Positions 41,867 to 51,296 of a stretch of 64,000 bases of DNA are shown here, one piece after another. The notes beneath the pieces were generated by a model, which had not been told where the DNA came from, ran no database searches, and saw nothing but the letters and a program-made list of their open reading frames with translations. Position numbers and translations under genes: made by a program. Origin of the DNA: Parafrigoribacterium_A soli (GTDB lineage: Bacteria; Actinomycetota; Actinomycetes; Actinomycetales; Microbacteriaceae); the NCBI RefSeq assembly GCF_040227235.1, contig NZ_JBELNZ010000003.1, forward strand, positions 1 through 64,000, read 5' to 3'. Within the stretch, counting starts at the first letter, position 1. Each line of letters starts with the position of its first letter.

Positions 41867-42490
41867 ATGGGACTCATCCACATCGATCTCTTCACGACGC
41901 TCGACGGCGTCGCACAGGCCCCGGGAGGTCCGGAGGAAGATCCGGACGGCGGGTTCAGCTTCGGCGGCTGGCAGGCTCCGCTCATCGATGAGGTCGACGG
42001 CGAGCAGATCGACGCCGGGATGAAGGGAATGGACGCGCTCCTGCTCGGCCGCCGCACCTACGACATCTTCGCGGCATACTGGCCCGGCGAGGGTGGGCCC
42101 ATCGCCGAGCTGTTCAATCGCATCCCCAAATATGTGGCGTCACGCCAGTCCCTCAGCCTCGGATGGGCGGGTTCCACGCAGCTGGGTCCGGATGTCGCCA
42201 CCTCCGTTCGCGAGCTACGCGAGCGCCACGAGAACATCCACGTCATCGGCAGTCTCGACTTCGTGCAGACGCTGCTCGCGGAACAGCTGTTCGACCGCCT
42301 CACGCTCTGGGTCTACCCGATCCTCCTGGGCGAGGGGAAAAAGGTCTTCGCGGGCGGCACGAGGCCCACCAACCTGCGGCTCATCGAGCCGGTCGTGGTC
42401 TCATCGAGGGGCACGATCACGCAGCGCTACGAGCTCGCCGAGGGCACGCCGGATGTCGGCGACATGACGACGATCGACGGCGCAAACTAG
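41867..42490 (+). CDS. Dihydrofolate-reductase-fold protein (RibD C-terminal type)
   Basis: The 207-residue RibD_C/DHFR-like protein begins MGLIHIDLFTTLDGVAQAPGG, contains LLLGRRTYDIFAAYW and HVIGSLDFVQTLLAEQLFDRL. CGGAG lies six bases before the ATG at 41867; the frame upstream of it is not family-like. It is a second member besides the gene at 17735. The substrate is unknown. Confidence 0.85.
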   Translation: MGLIHIDLFTTLDGVAQAPGGPEEDPDGGFSFGGWQAPLIDEVDGEQIDAGMKGMDALLLGRRTYDIFAAYWPGEGGPIAELFNRIPKYVASRQSLSLGWAGSTQLGPDVATSVRELRERHENIHVIGSLDFVQTLLAEQLFDRLTLWVYPILLGEGKKVFAGGTRPTNLRLIEPVVVSSRGTITQRYELAEGTPDVGDMTTIDGAN

Positions 42491-42594
42491 CGACGCGCGC
42501 GAGCTGCTTCGGCGACCTGCTCGTGCAGCTGTGCATGCCGGCCGAGTATCTCGCGGCTCGCCGGGGAGGCACCCGCGCGGACCGCGCCTAGCTG

Positions 42595-43026
42595 TCAGCC
42601 GAAACTGACCGCTCCGTCGTCGGCGATGCGCCACCCGGGGTTGTGCGCGATCTCCCAGATGAGACCGTTCGGGTCGGTGACATGGGCGTGATAGATGCCG
42701 CCGAACGCTCCCTGCTGCGGATGCTTCAGCACGGTCGCCCCGGCCGCCACGAGCGCCTGCACGGTGCTGTCGACCTCCGCCGGGCTGTCGACATTGTGTG
42801 AGAGCGTCACGCCAGACACCGCGGTCGTCGTTGTCTGGCCCATGAGGTCCTCGTTGAACTTCTCGGCGTCGAACAGGCCGAGCACGAGGCCCGGTGCGAC
42901 CTGGAAGAAGATGATCTCATCGGGGACGTCGATGAGCGGGCCCCATCCGAGTCCGTCACGATAGAAGGCGCGGGCCGCGTCGAGATCGGCGGTCGCAAAG
43001 GTAATGAAGTGGATGCGCTGGTCCAT
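42595..43026 (-). CDS. VOC (glyoxalase/dioxygenase-fold) protein
   Basis: The 143-residue protein consists of two beta-alpha-beta-beta-beta modules of the vicinal-oxygen-chelate fold: ATADLDAARAFYRDGLGWGP at the start and the C-terminal HAHVTDPNGLIWEIAHNPGW. Such proteins bind a metal and act as glyoxalases, dioxygenases or resistance proteins; this subgroup is uncharacterised. A TACGCT box lies six bases upstream of the ATG (43033-43038), giving a leaderless promoter. Confidence 0.82.
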   Translation of the reverse strand: MDQRIHFITFATADLDAARAFYRDGLGWGPLIDVPDEIIFFQVAPGLVLGLFDAEKFNEDLMGQTTTTAVSGVTLSHNVDSPAEVDSTVQALVAAGATVLKHPQQGAFGGIYHAHVTDPNGLIWEIAHNPGWRIADDGAVSFG

Positions 43027-43032
43027 GCCGTT

Positions 43033-43038
43033 AGCGTA
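43033..43038 (-). promoter_or_regulatory. Leaderless -10 box of the VOC gene
   Basis: TACGCT on the minus strand precedes the ATG at 43026 by six bases; no Shine-Dalgarno is visible. Confidence 0.35.
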
Positions 43039-43171
43039 GTGGTGCGATCGCTTCGACCGAGCGGATCGCGCTTAGCCCTCACTACCCTCCCCCTCGCACG
43101 CTACGCCGGCGACGCGTCACCTGGGGATAACCCGCTCGTCCCTCTGGGGATCGCTGCTAACTTTCCCGATC

Positions 43172-44587
43172 GTGACTCGACTTCGCTTTCTGCGCCTCAC
43201 CGCCATCCTCGGCCTCACGTCTCTGCTTGCCGGATGCGCACCAGGCCCGGTCGCAGACGTGTCGCTTGACAAGACATGGTCCCTGAGTGCGAAGGCGATC
43301 GGCCAACCTGTCATCGCGGACGGTGTTGCGGTCGTCTACACAATGACGGATACACACGAGCTGCGGATGCTCGGGCTCGACGCCAAGACAGGTCGCCAGC
43401 TGTGGTCCCATCCCGCCAGTCCCGGCTTCGGAGTACCCGGGAGCGCCCTCAGCCCGCTAGTCAGTGCGGATGTGCGCGGACGGAACTACGCCGTGTACCT
43501 TCGCCCTGGCCGAGACGCTGATCAACTCGCGAACACGCGGATCGTCGCTGCTGACCTGCACAGCGGCCGAGACCTCGTGGTGAGCCGTCCGATCACCGCA
43601 TACTCATACCTTCATGGCTGTGCTGACGTGCGCGATGCCTGCGTCACGGCCACCCTCGGTACCACGGACGACTCTGCCGAGCTCAGGTTGAACCTGAGGT
43701 CGGGCAAGCTGAGTCACGATAAGTCGGAGAGACTCCCCCCGAACGCTCAACGCGTTGGAAACCACGGGCTCTACGTGCTGACGGATCCAGACTCCAACAT
43801 CCAGGAACTCGGTGCGGTCGTGGACGGAGTCGAGTTGTGGCAGCGGCCCGTTGCCGAGATCTTCGACTACGGCTACGCGAGTTGGTACGGATGGTCTTGG
43901 CAGTATTCGAAAAAGGACGACCTGTACGTGGGCCTTCTCGGGTCCATAGACTTCCCGGACGACCTCGGATCCGTGACCACGGTTGCCCTCGATGGGTCGA
44001 CCGGAGCGGTCAGATGGTCTCACGAAAACATCGACCTCAACTGTGGCGGAACGTTCGGCGTGTTCCCCTCGCCTGGCGATTCCCTGCCGAACGCTGTGGG
44101 CTGCGCCTACCGCGGTTCGATTGCGTACGGCGACGACGGCAAGTGGGACCATATCGACAACTTGGACGTGACCATGAAGGGATACGATCCGGTGTCGGGA
44201 AAGGTGCTCTGGACCCTCCCCGCAGGCGCAGAAGACTCGCTGGTCTTCGACTCAACCTGGCGCTTCCTCAGCGACTCCGCGCATCCGCGCATCATGCACG
44301 ACGGCGCTGCGACCGTTCTCGACGTCCGAACCGGCCACACGACGAAGGCGAAGCGCCACGCACGTCTTCTGTGCGCGAAGGCGTTTGACTTCAACTACTT
44401 CGTGCCGTTCGACGACGAGATCAAGGGCTATCGAACGGGCGGCTGGCTCGCGGCGAGCTGCGACGCACATCTGAAGCCGCGCGCGGACTTTGCGCTGACC
44501 ACGGCCAATGCTCGAGCCCTCGGGCTCAGCGACGGCGGACCCTATGTGGTCGCGCTTCGTGACTCCATCGCTGGCTTCGGGCGCTAG
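43172..44587 (+). CDS. PQQ-like beta-propeller lipoprotein
   Basis: The 471-residue protein starts with GTG and a lipoprotein signal peptide (lipobox LAGC at about 18-21). The mature part has repeated propeller blades with motifs such as LDAKTGRQLWSH, LDGSTGAVRWSH and YDPVSGKVLWTLP, typical of PQQ-like (YVTN/BamB-like) domains. It is anchored outside the membrane. Function is unknown; such proteins often form scaffolds. Codon use is a little less GC-rich in places than in the core genes. It stands alone, between the VOC and padR genes. Confidence 0.75.
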   Translation: MTRLRFLRLTAILGLTSLLAGCAPGPVADVSLDKTWSLSAKAIGQPVIADGVAVVYTMTDTHELRMLGLDAKTGRQLWSHPASPGFGVPGSALSPLVSADVRGRNYAVYLRPGRDADQLANTRIVAADLHSGRDLVVSRPITAYSYLHGCADVRDACVTATLGTTDDSAELRLNLRSGKLSHDKSERLPPNAQRVGNHGLYVLTDPDSNIQELGAVVDGVELWQRPVAEIFDYGYASWYGWSWQYSKKDDLYVGLLGSIDFPDDLGSVTTVALDGSTGAVRWSHENIDLNCGGTFGVFPSPGDSLPNAVGCAYRGSIAYGDDGKWDHIDNLDVTMKGYDPVSGKVLWTLPAGAEDSLVFDSTWRFLSDSAHPRIMHDGAATVLDVRTGHTTKAKRHARLLCAKAFDFNYFVPFDDEIKGYRTGGWLAASCDAHLKPRADFALTTANARALGLSDGGPYVVALRDSIAGFGR

Positions 44588-44608
44588 AAGCGGTGTGGGC
44601 CTCAAGTC

Positions 44609-44633
44609 CTATAGTCTGACTATTGATATATAG
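44609..44633. promoter_or_regulatory. AT-rich dyad upstream of padR
   Basis: CTATAGTCTGACTATTGATATATAG shows CTATA/TATAG ends and an ATTGATATAT core, strikingly AT-rich for this genome. It suits a combined promoter and PadR operator. Confidence 0.4.
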
Positions 44634-44657
44634 CGGCATGAGGAGTAGCTTCGCCCC

Positions 44658-45008
44658 ATGACCAGTACAGAGATGCGCGAGCCCACCTTCCTGGTGCTGG
44701 CGGCGCTCGCCGGAGGCCGAAAGCACGGCTACGGCCTCATCGCGGATGCCGAGCAGATATCCGAGGGACGCGTCAAGCTGAACGTCGGCACGCTCTACGC
44801 CGCGCTCGACCGGCTCGCCGAACAGGGACTCGTCGCGGAGGCCGGCGAAGAAGTGGTGGACGGCCGACACCGCCGCTACTACGAGCTCACCGACAGCGGC
44901 CTGGTCGCACTCGAGACCCAGATCGAGCGCCTCGAGAGCACCGCCGCCGGCGCCAGAAAGAATTTGGCCGCTCGCGCTTCCGCGAAGCCGGCGGCGGGCA
45001 TCGCATGA
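44658..45008 (+). CDS. PadR-family regulator
   Basis: The 116-residue protein is a PadR winged helix (EPTFLVLAALAGGRKHGYGL, then LNVGTLYAALDRLAEQGLV and the wing HRRYYELTDSG). It controls the coupled membrane-protein gene, which overlaps by four bases. GAGGAG lies twelve bases before the ATG, a long spacing. A CTATA...TATAG near-palindrome lies at 44609-44633, a likely self-regulatory site. Confidence 0.88.
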   Translation: MTSTEMREPTFLVLAALAGGRKHGYGLIADAEQISEGRVKLNVGTLYAALDRLAEQGLVAEAGEEVVDGRHRRYYELTDSGLVALETQIERLESTAAGARKNLAARASAKPAAGIA

Positions 45009-45970
45009 GCGCCGAACTGGAACGTCGCTACCGCCGCGCCCTCGCCTGGTATCCGCGCGCCTGGCGGGAGAAGAACGCGGATGTCGTGGCCGGTACCCTT
45101 CTGGACGTCGCCGACGCAGAACACCGCACCCACCCGCGCGTGGGCGAACTCGCGAACCTCGCCGTATCCGGAATCGCCACTCGCCTCGGCCTCCTGCTCG
45201 AACCCCGGGCCCGCGACGCAATAGCGACGATCGCACTCGCGACGGCTGCCGCGTATCCGCTCGCCTACTTCGCGTTCCAGCTGTGGTCGCCGTTGAGCAC
45301 AGCACATGCTCCCGATGCCACTGCATGGGGCTTCAACCCGCTCCTGAACCCGGGCTTGCTCCTCGCCGGCTTATGGCTGGTTGCGCTCGTGCTGGCGTCA
45401 ATCGGGGCCCCGCGACGGCGGGTCCTGATGCCAACCATCGCGCTCGCAATCCTCGCGTCTATTTCGCTCATGGTGATTTACAGGATCCCTGGCTCCGGAA
45501 ACGGCTGGTATGGGTTGACGACGACGACCATGCTCTTCCTCGCCCTGCTCGGCGCCCTCGCGCTTATCGGAACTCCCGCTCGCGGGGTGCGGTTGTTGAT
45601 TCCGACAGGCATTGTCTTTGTTGCGATCAGCAGTGGCTACCTGGCGACCCAGCTCGTTCTGCAACGGCTCTACTTCGACGAACTCTACTTCTGGCACAAC
45701 ATTTCGGGCGCCTTAGCGCTGCTGCTCGCGGTTGCCGTGATCGCCCTGATCGCCCTCGGGCTACGGCATCGCAGGGCCGCAGCCCAGACAATCGCGATCT
45801 CCGCGGCGCCCTGGCTCCTGGTGCTCCTGCGATTCTCGGGGTCTCAAGACCTATGGACTGCACTCGGGTTACTGACTATCGCGGCTGCCCTCGTCGGCTT
45901 GGGGGCACTCTTGCCTCTGGTCTTTCGCAGAAAGCCGAATCAACACCCCGCTGAAACCCACCAGCGATAG
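45005..45970 (+). CDS. PadR-associated polytopic membrane protein
   Basis: The 321-residue protein starts with a soluble stretch of about 60 residues (ERRYRRALAWYPRAWREKN, seen in many PadR-linked actinobacterial membrane proteins), then about seven membrane segments. It is the regulated partner of the upstream PadR. No catalytic motif is seen; an envelope or drug-stress role is an inference from the pairing. Confidence 0.72.
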   Translation: MSAELERRYRRALAWYPRAWREKNADVVAGTLLDVADAEHRTHPRVGELANLAVSGIATRLGLLLEPRARDAIATIALATAAAYPLAYFAFQLWSPLSTAHAPDATAWGFNPLLNPGLLLAGLWLVALVLASIGAPRRRVLMPTIALAILASISLMVIYRIPGSGNGWYGLTTTTMLFLALLGALALIGTPARGVRLLIPTGIVFVAISSGYLATQLVLQRLYFDELYFWHNISGALALLLAVAVIALIALGLRHRRAAAQTIAISAAPWLLVLLRFSGSQDLWTALGLLTIAAALVGLGALLPLVFRRKPNQHPAETHQR

Positions 45971-46034
45971 CACACGACCAATCACGGCCAGCGATGCCTC
46001 CGCCACGAACTGTCGGCGTCGGCGTCCGTTTCAT

Positions 46035-46124
46035 TAGGCTCTATCCATGCTTCACGACGCGCCGACGCTCGGCTCGGACAACCGGCAGTCGGCCATTCCT
46101 GGCACCGTAGCGGCCACTCTGTGA
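46035..46124 (+). CDS. Possible 25-residue leaderless leader peptide before the LuxR gene
   Basis: TAGGCT (46035-46040) lies six bases before an ATG at 46047 that opens 25 codons, MLHDAPTLGSDNRQS and ten more, ending TGA at 46122-46124. The stop overlaps the GTG start of the LuxR gene in GTGA. The LuxR gene has no Shine-Dalgarno, so translation of this short frame could deliver ribosomes to it. It may be a real leader or only the promoter-proximal part of the transcript. Confidence 0.35.
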
Positions 46125-46981
46125 CGCGCTCGCGCATCGAGGCACTGTGGGGCGGACTGCCAGTCGTAGCTCGCGACGGCATCATCGCGCTGTTGCTGTT
46201 CGGGATCTCCCTGGTGCCGCTGGGCGTGCGCGGCCTTGAACTCGGGGAGTTGTCGCGCACCGCGCCGGCGTGGACCGGACCGGCCTTCGCCGCCGTCATC
46301 ACGCTGCCGCTCACTCTCCGTCGGTTCGTGCCCGCGCTTGCACTCGCGCTGAGCGGCGCCGGTTACGCAGCTTCCGAACTCACGGCCGCCAATGTCGGAC
46401 TCGGCGGGCTCGGTCTGCTCCTCGCCATCTATTCGGTCGCGGCCTTTCAGCGGCGATATCGGGCATGGGTGGGTGCCGCCGTAGCCATCGGATACGTCGC
46501 GCTCGCGATCACCCTGAGCCGGTCCGGCTCGACGCAGGCCCTCCTCGACTGGTTCACCTTCGCCGCCGTGCTCGCCCTGCCATGGATCCTCGGCGAACTC
46601 GTTCGACGCCGCCGAGCGCAAGATGACCAGCGCCAGCGCCTCCTGGTCGAGGAGGCGCTCAGGAAGGCCGGCTTCGCGCCGACAGCCCAGCATCCGGATG
46701 CCGCTCCCGCGGACACCGACGCCGCCCCGCCTCCAATCGCGACCGGAATGGGTGAGGTCTCACCGCGCGCCGAACCCGCGGCGTCGGACATCCTGACCGC
46801 TCGCGAGTTCGAGGTGCTGCAACTGCTCGCTCGCGGACTCTCGAACAGCGAGATCGCATCAGAAATGTTCGTCACGCGAGAGACCGTGAAGACCTACGTG
46901 TCACGGCTGCTCTCCAAGCTCGGGCTGCGCGATCGCACCCAGGCCGCCCTGTTCGCACACCGCAACGGCATCGCAGAATGA
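46121..46981 (+). CDS. Membrane sensor fused to a LuxR-type DNA-binding domain
   Basis: The 286-residue protein has five to six membrane helices in residues 18-160, resembling the N-terminal sensor of NarL-type histidine kinases, up to ELVRRRRAQDDQRQR (159-173). There the kinase H-box would normally follow; instead an Ala/Pro linker (185-222) leads to a LuxR helix-turn-helix (LTAREFEVLQLLARGLSNSE..., 225-284). Kinase, ATPase and receiver domains are all missing. It would be a membrane-bound one-component regulator. It precedes a CPBP protease gene by 98 bases. Start and any coupling are discussed under the leader frame. Confidence 0.78.
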   Translation: MTRSRIEALWGGLPVVARDGIIALLLFGISLVPLGVRGLELGELSRTAPAWTGPAFAAVITLPLTLRRFVPALALALSGAGYAASELTAANVGLGGLGLLLAIYSVAAFQRRYRAWVGAAVAIGYVALAITLSRSGSTQALLDWFTFAAVLALPWILGELVRRRRAQDDQRQRLLVEEALRKAGFAPTAQHPDAAPADTDAAPPPIATGMGEVSPRAEPAASDILTAREFEVLQLLARGLSNSEIASEMFVTRETVKTYVSRLLSKLGLRDRTQAALFAHRNGIAE

Positions 46982-47079
46982 CGTCGAGCGGGCATTGTCA
47001 TCCTTTGGGGGACGCGTCGTCGCCATCCGTTTTCTAGCGTCTTTCTGGGGCCGAAATTCGGCTCGAAGGGAGACACGGA

Positions 47080-47967
47080 ATGACCACGACAACTTCAGCT
47101 CGATCACGCGACACACGGCCGGATGCGGCGACACCACCCGGTTCTCGCCCGGGAATCGGGAGACGAATCCTGGCATTCCCGCTGGTCTGGGCTGCGCTCG
47201 GCGCCGCGGCGATCGCCATCGCGGATGGCGTGCTCGTCGGAGTGGGTGGCGACCTCGGCGCGCCGTTCCTGATCGGCGGTTCGATCCTCGGCGCGTTGCT
47301 CGCGCTGGGGCTGTACATCCTGACCATGCGCGCCCTTGCCGGGCGCCGTGTGCCGGAGCTCGCGGGTCCGGTGGTTCGGGATGTGCTGCTCGGCCTCGCG
47401 ATCGGCGCCGGCTTCGTCACGCTGTCGGCCCTGATCGTCGCGGCCCTCGGCGGCTACACCATTACCTGGAATCCGTCGCAGCAGACCGCGACGATCGCCA
47501 CCGCGGTTGCCGTGAACTTCGGTGCAGCCGTGGTCGAAGAGCTCATCTTCCGCGGACTCCTGCTTCAGGCAGTGGAACGCCTCGCGGGACCCTGGGTCGC
47601 GATCATCGTGACCGCCCTGCTCTTTGGCGGAGCGCACCTGCTCAACCCCGCGGCATCCCTCTGGTCGTCGGTCGCGATTGCCATCGAGGCCGGAGTGCTA
47701 TGCGGTTGCGCCTTCGTGTGGCGTCGCAGCCTGTGGCTCGTCATCGCGCTGCACTTCTCCTGGAACGTGCTCGAGTCGCTGCTTGGCATTCCCGTGTCCG
47801 GGCATCGCGAGCCGGGGCTGTGGTTGACGACCGTTCACGGCCCGGCCGCCCTCACCGGCGGTGGCTTCGGCCTGGAGGCCTCGAGCGTGCCGGTCGTCGT
47901 GAGCCTGCTGCTCTCCGCGGGCCTGGTCTTCCTGGCCCGTCGTCGCAAGAGCCAGCTCCACTCGTAA
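47080..47967 (+). CDS. CPBP-family intramembrane metalloprotease
   Basis: The 295-residue membrane protein has seven to eight helices and the CAAX-protease/bacteriocin-processing motifs: E153-E154-x3-R158 in VVEELIFRG, the histidine in GGAHLLNPA and the final LHFSWNV. Members cleave within the membrane or process peptides. GAAGGGAG lies about nine bases before the ATG. It lies directly downstream of the sensor-LuxR gene, so that protein may control it. Confidence 0.85.
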   Translation: MTTTTSARSRDTRPDAATPPGSRPGIGRRILAFPLVWAALGAAAIAIADGVLVGVGGDLGAPFLIGGSILGALLALGLYILTMRALAGRRVPELAGPVVRDVLLGLAIGAGFVTLSALIVAALGGYTITWNPSQQTATIATAVAVNFGAAVVEELIFRGLLLQAVERLAGPWVAIIVTALLFGGAHLLNPAASLWSSVAIAIEAGVLCGCAFVWRRSLWLVIALHFSWNVLESLLGIPVSGHREPGLWLTTVHGPAALTGGGFGLEASSVPVVVSLLLSAGLVFLARRRKSQLHS

Positions 47968-47974
47968 CCCCACC

Positions 47975-48065
47975 CATAACTCAGGCAATTAGTGGCGGCC
48001 GCCCGTTCGAGAGCCGGCGTTCTCGGCAACTGCGGGAGGCTTCGTCACGAATTGCCTGAGTTATG
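47975..48065. repeat. CATAACTCAGGCAATT palindromic repeat, copy 2
   Basis: The arms CATAACTCAGGCAATTAGTG (47975-47994) and CACGAATTGCCTGAGTTATG (48046-48065) match over 20 bp with one mismatch. It begins seven bases after the CPBP stop. The ends are the same as in copy 1 (38859-38954), while the interiors differ. Confidence 0.78.
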
Positions 48066-48116
48066 CAAAGACCCGGCACGCGTCGGCGGAGCGGTAGTGC
48101 TCGACACCCGACCACC

Positions 48117-48270
48117 GGAGGTCTCGATACGGATGCTCCTCCGTCGCGGCCTACTCGACCCGCCTCACACAGCCGAGAGCACCACCGAGTGGCTGTTGAC
48201 CGTGGGCGTCTCGACAAGCTCGACGAACGACAATGCCGCCAGGCCGCGTTCGTCGCGGCCTACTCGACCA
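48117..48270. repeat. Tandem GGTCTCGATAC/GGCCTACTCGACC repeat units
   Basis: GTCGCGGCCTACTCGACC occurs twice, at 48143-48160 and 48252-48269, as an exact 18-bp direct repeat. Each is preceded by a TCTCGATAC or TCTCGACAAGCTCGACGAAC half. They belong to the same family as 1449-1560 and 17638-17674. The stretch 47968-48401 holds only repeats. Confidence 0.6.
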
Positions 48271-48283
48271 CCGAAAAACTCAG

Positions 48284-48399
48284 CCGAGGTCGGGGAGTGT
48301 CGATTTTCTCGCGAGTTATGAAGCGTTCTGACGGGCACGCTTTTCGCCCGTCAGAACGCTTCATTGTTTGAGCTGAAAATCGATACTTCCCGACCTCGG
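48284..48399. repeat. 116-bp cruciform-forming palindrome after guaA
   Basis: Outer arms of 25 bp (48284-48308 with 48375-48399; two mismatches) and a perfect 19-bp inner stem (48318-48336 with 48346-48364, loop ACGCTTTTC) are separated by short unpaired segments of nine and ten bases. It ends two bases before the guaA stop codon. It could act as the guaA terminator, but it is far larger than needed and resembles a mobile palindromic element. Confidence 0.8.
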
Positions 48400-48401
48400 C
48401 G

Positions 48402-49974
<1,573 letters not shown>

Positions 49975-49985
<11 letters not shown>

Positions 49986-50436
49986 GAGACACCTCGGGGG
50001 CGACGGCGGATGCGGCGGGCGCAGTGGCCTCGAGTTCCGCGAGCTCAGCCCGCACCCGCCTGGTGATGTAGTGCTCAACGACGAAGGAGAGGAACGGCAC
50101 GACGCCGCCGAGCGCGATCGCCACGAAGCGGCTGAACGGCCAGCGCAGGATGCTCCACAACCGGAAGTCGCTGAACAGATACACGACGTACAGCCAGCCA
50201 TGGGCGATCAGAATCCCGATCGAGAGGTTGATCGCGAGCACCTGGCCGTCGGGCACGAGGGCGATGAAGCCGTGAGCACCGCCGAGTTCGATCTCGCGCT
50301 GGATGGGCGTGTACTTGAGAATCATCTCGAGAACGAGCAGCAGCAGCATCGTTCCCGTGATGTAGGCGAAGACCCGGTAGAGCTTGAGCGCCCCGCGGAT
50401 TCGGGGAACGTCGGAGAGTTTGGGTTTGAGCGCCAT
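49975..50436 (-). CDS. DUF3817 membrane protein
   Basis: The 153-residue protein has three membrane helices (about 20-42, 65-90, 100-125) and the actinobacterial DUF3817 pattern with HGWLYVVYLFSDFRLW. The function is unknown; it lies next to guaA in many actinobacteria. A TAGAAT box six bases upstream (50443-50448) predicts leaderless transcription. The guaA start lies within its last codons, so guaA is probably read from this promoter. Confidence 0.85.
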
Positions 50437-50442
50437 GCCCTA

Positions 50443-50448
50443 ATTCTA
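50443..50448 (-). promoter_or_regulatory. Leaderless -10 box of DUF3817-guaA
   Basis: TAGAAT on the minus strand precedes the ATG at 50436 by six bases and overlaps the stop of the SURF1 gene. Confidence 0.45.
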
Positions 50449-51291
50449 GGAGCCAGCGCCGGGTTGTTCCTGCGCGGCCGGTGGGTTGCTCCCGCCGCCG
50501 TCCGCGCCGTCCGGACCAGCCCCGGATGCCGCCTGCATCGCCTCGAGTTCCTCCTCGACCTCGCGCTCCCAGGCATCCTTCACCAGTCGATACCAGAGGA
50601 AGAATGCGAAGCCCGCGAAGACCACCCACTCGACGGCGTAGAAGATGTTGAGCCAGTTCAGTTCGACCTCGGATGTCGGCACCGGCGAGTCGATGCGCTC
50701 AAGCCCCGGCACGGCAGAGTGGATGACGACGAAGCCCCCGTAGATCCCGGCCGGGTCGACGGTCTTCCACAGATTCACGATCGTGGCCGGAGCGACGCTG
50801 CTGAGCTGTCCGTGCTCGAAGTCGGTGTCCTGCGGGGCCTCGCCCGGCAGATACCGACCCGTGATCGTCACGGGTGCCGCGGGCTGCTTCGAGAGCGCGG
50901 CAGCGGCATCCTTGGCACGGTTCTCGCTCGGCGTCCAGCCGACAGCTACCGGCAGCCCCGCGGTGCCCGAGGCGGTGTCGGCGGAGAGATGCCCGACGAC
51001 CCAGTAGCCCTTCTGGCCGCGATTGAGGCGGTCACTGAAGACGAGATAGTCGCCGGGAACCCACTGGCCCGAGACGGTGACGTTCTGTCCGTTCGACACC
51101 TCGCGCACCGCGGACTGCGGCTTGGCCATCGTGTCGAGCGGAACGGCGCGCTCGGTCTCGCGGTGCACGACGGTGCCCGTCGCGACGGCACGGGAGAGCT
51201 GCCACTGGCTGAGCGCGGCGAATCCGGCGGCGATGACGAGGGCGAGCGCGAGTAGCGCGATCCAGCGCGGACGCCGGGCAACGGACCACAT
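50446..51291 (-). CDS. SURF1-family protein
   Basis: The 281-residue protein has the SURF1 topology: a membrane helix at residues 10-28, a large external domain and a second helix near 225-245 (WVVFAGFAFFLWYRLVKDAW). The family motif WQLSRAVATG follows the first helix. SURF1 helps to insert haem a3 into cytochrome c oxidase; that role is transferred from the family. It follows the antiporter gene by five bases, so it may be read with it. Confidence 0.88.
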   Translation of the reverse strand: MWSVARRPRWIALLALALVIAAGFAALSQWQLSRAVATGTVVHRETERAVPLDTMAKPQSAVREVSNGQNVTVSGQWVPGDYLVFSDRLNRGQKGYWVVGHLSADTASGTAGLPVAVGWTPSENRAKDAAAALSKQPAAPVTITGRYLPGEAPQDTDFEHGQLSSVAPATIVNLWKTVDPAGIYGGFVVIHSAVPGLERIDSPVPTSEVELNWLNIFYAVEWVVFAGFAFFLWYRLVKDAWEREVEEELEAMQAASGAGPDGADGGGSNPPAAQEQPGAGS

Positions 51292-51296
51292 TCTGT

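Noticed and set aside
47968..48401. CRISPR array in the repeat-rich gap
   Set aside because: The repeats are palindromes of differing length and sequence, without regular spacers, and no cas genes are present.
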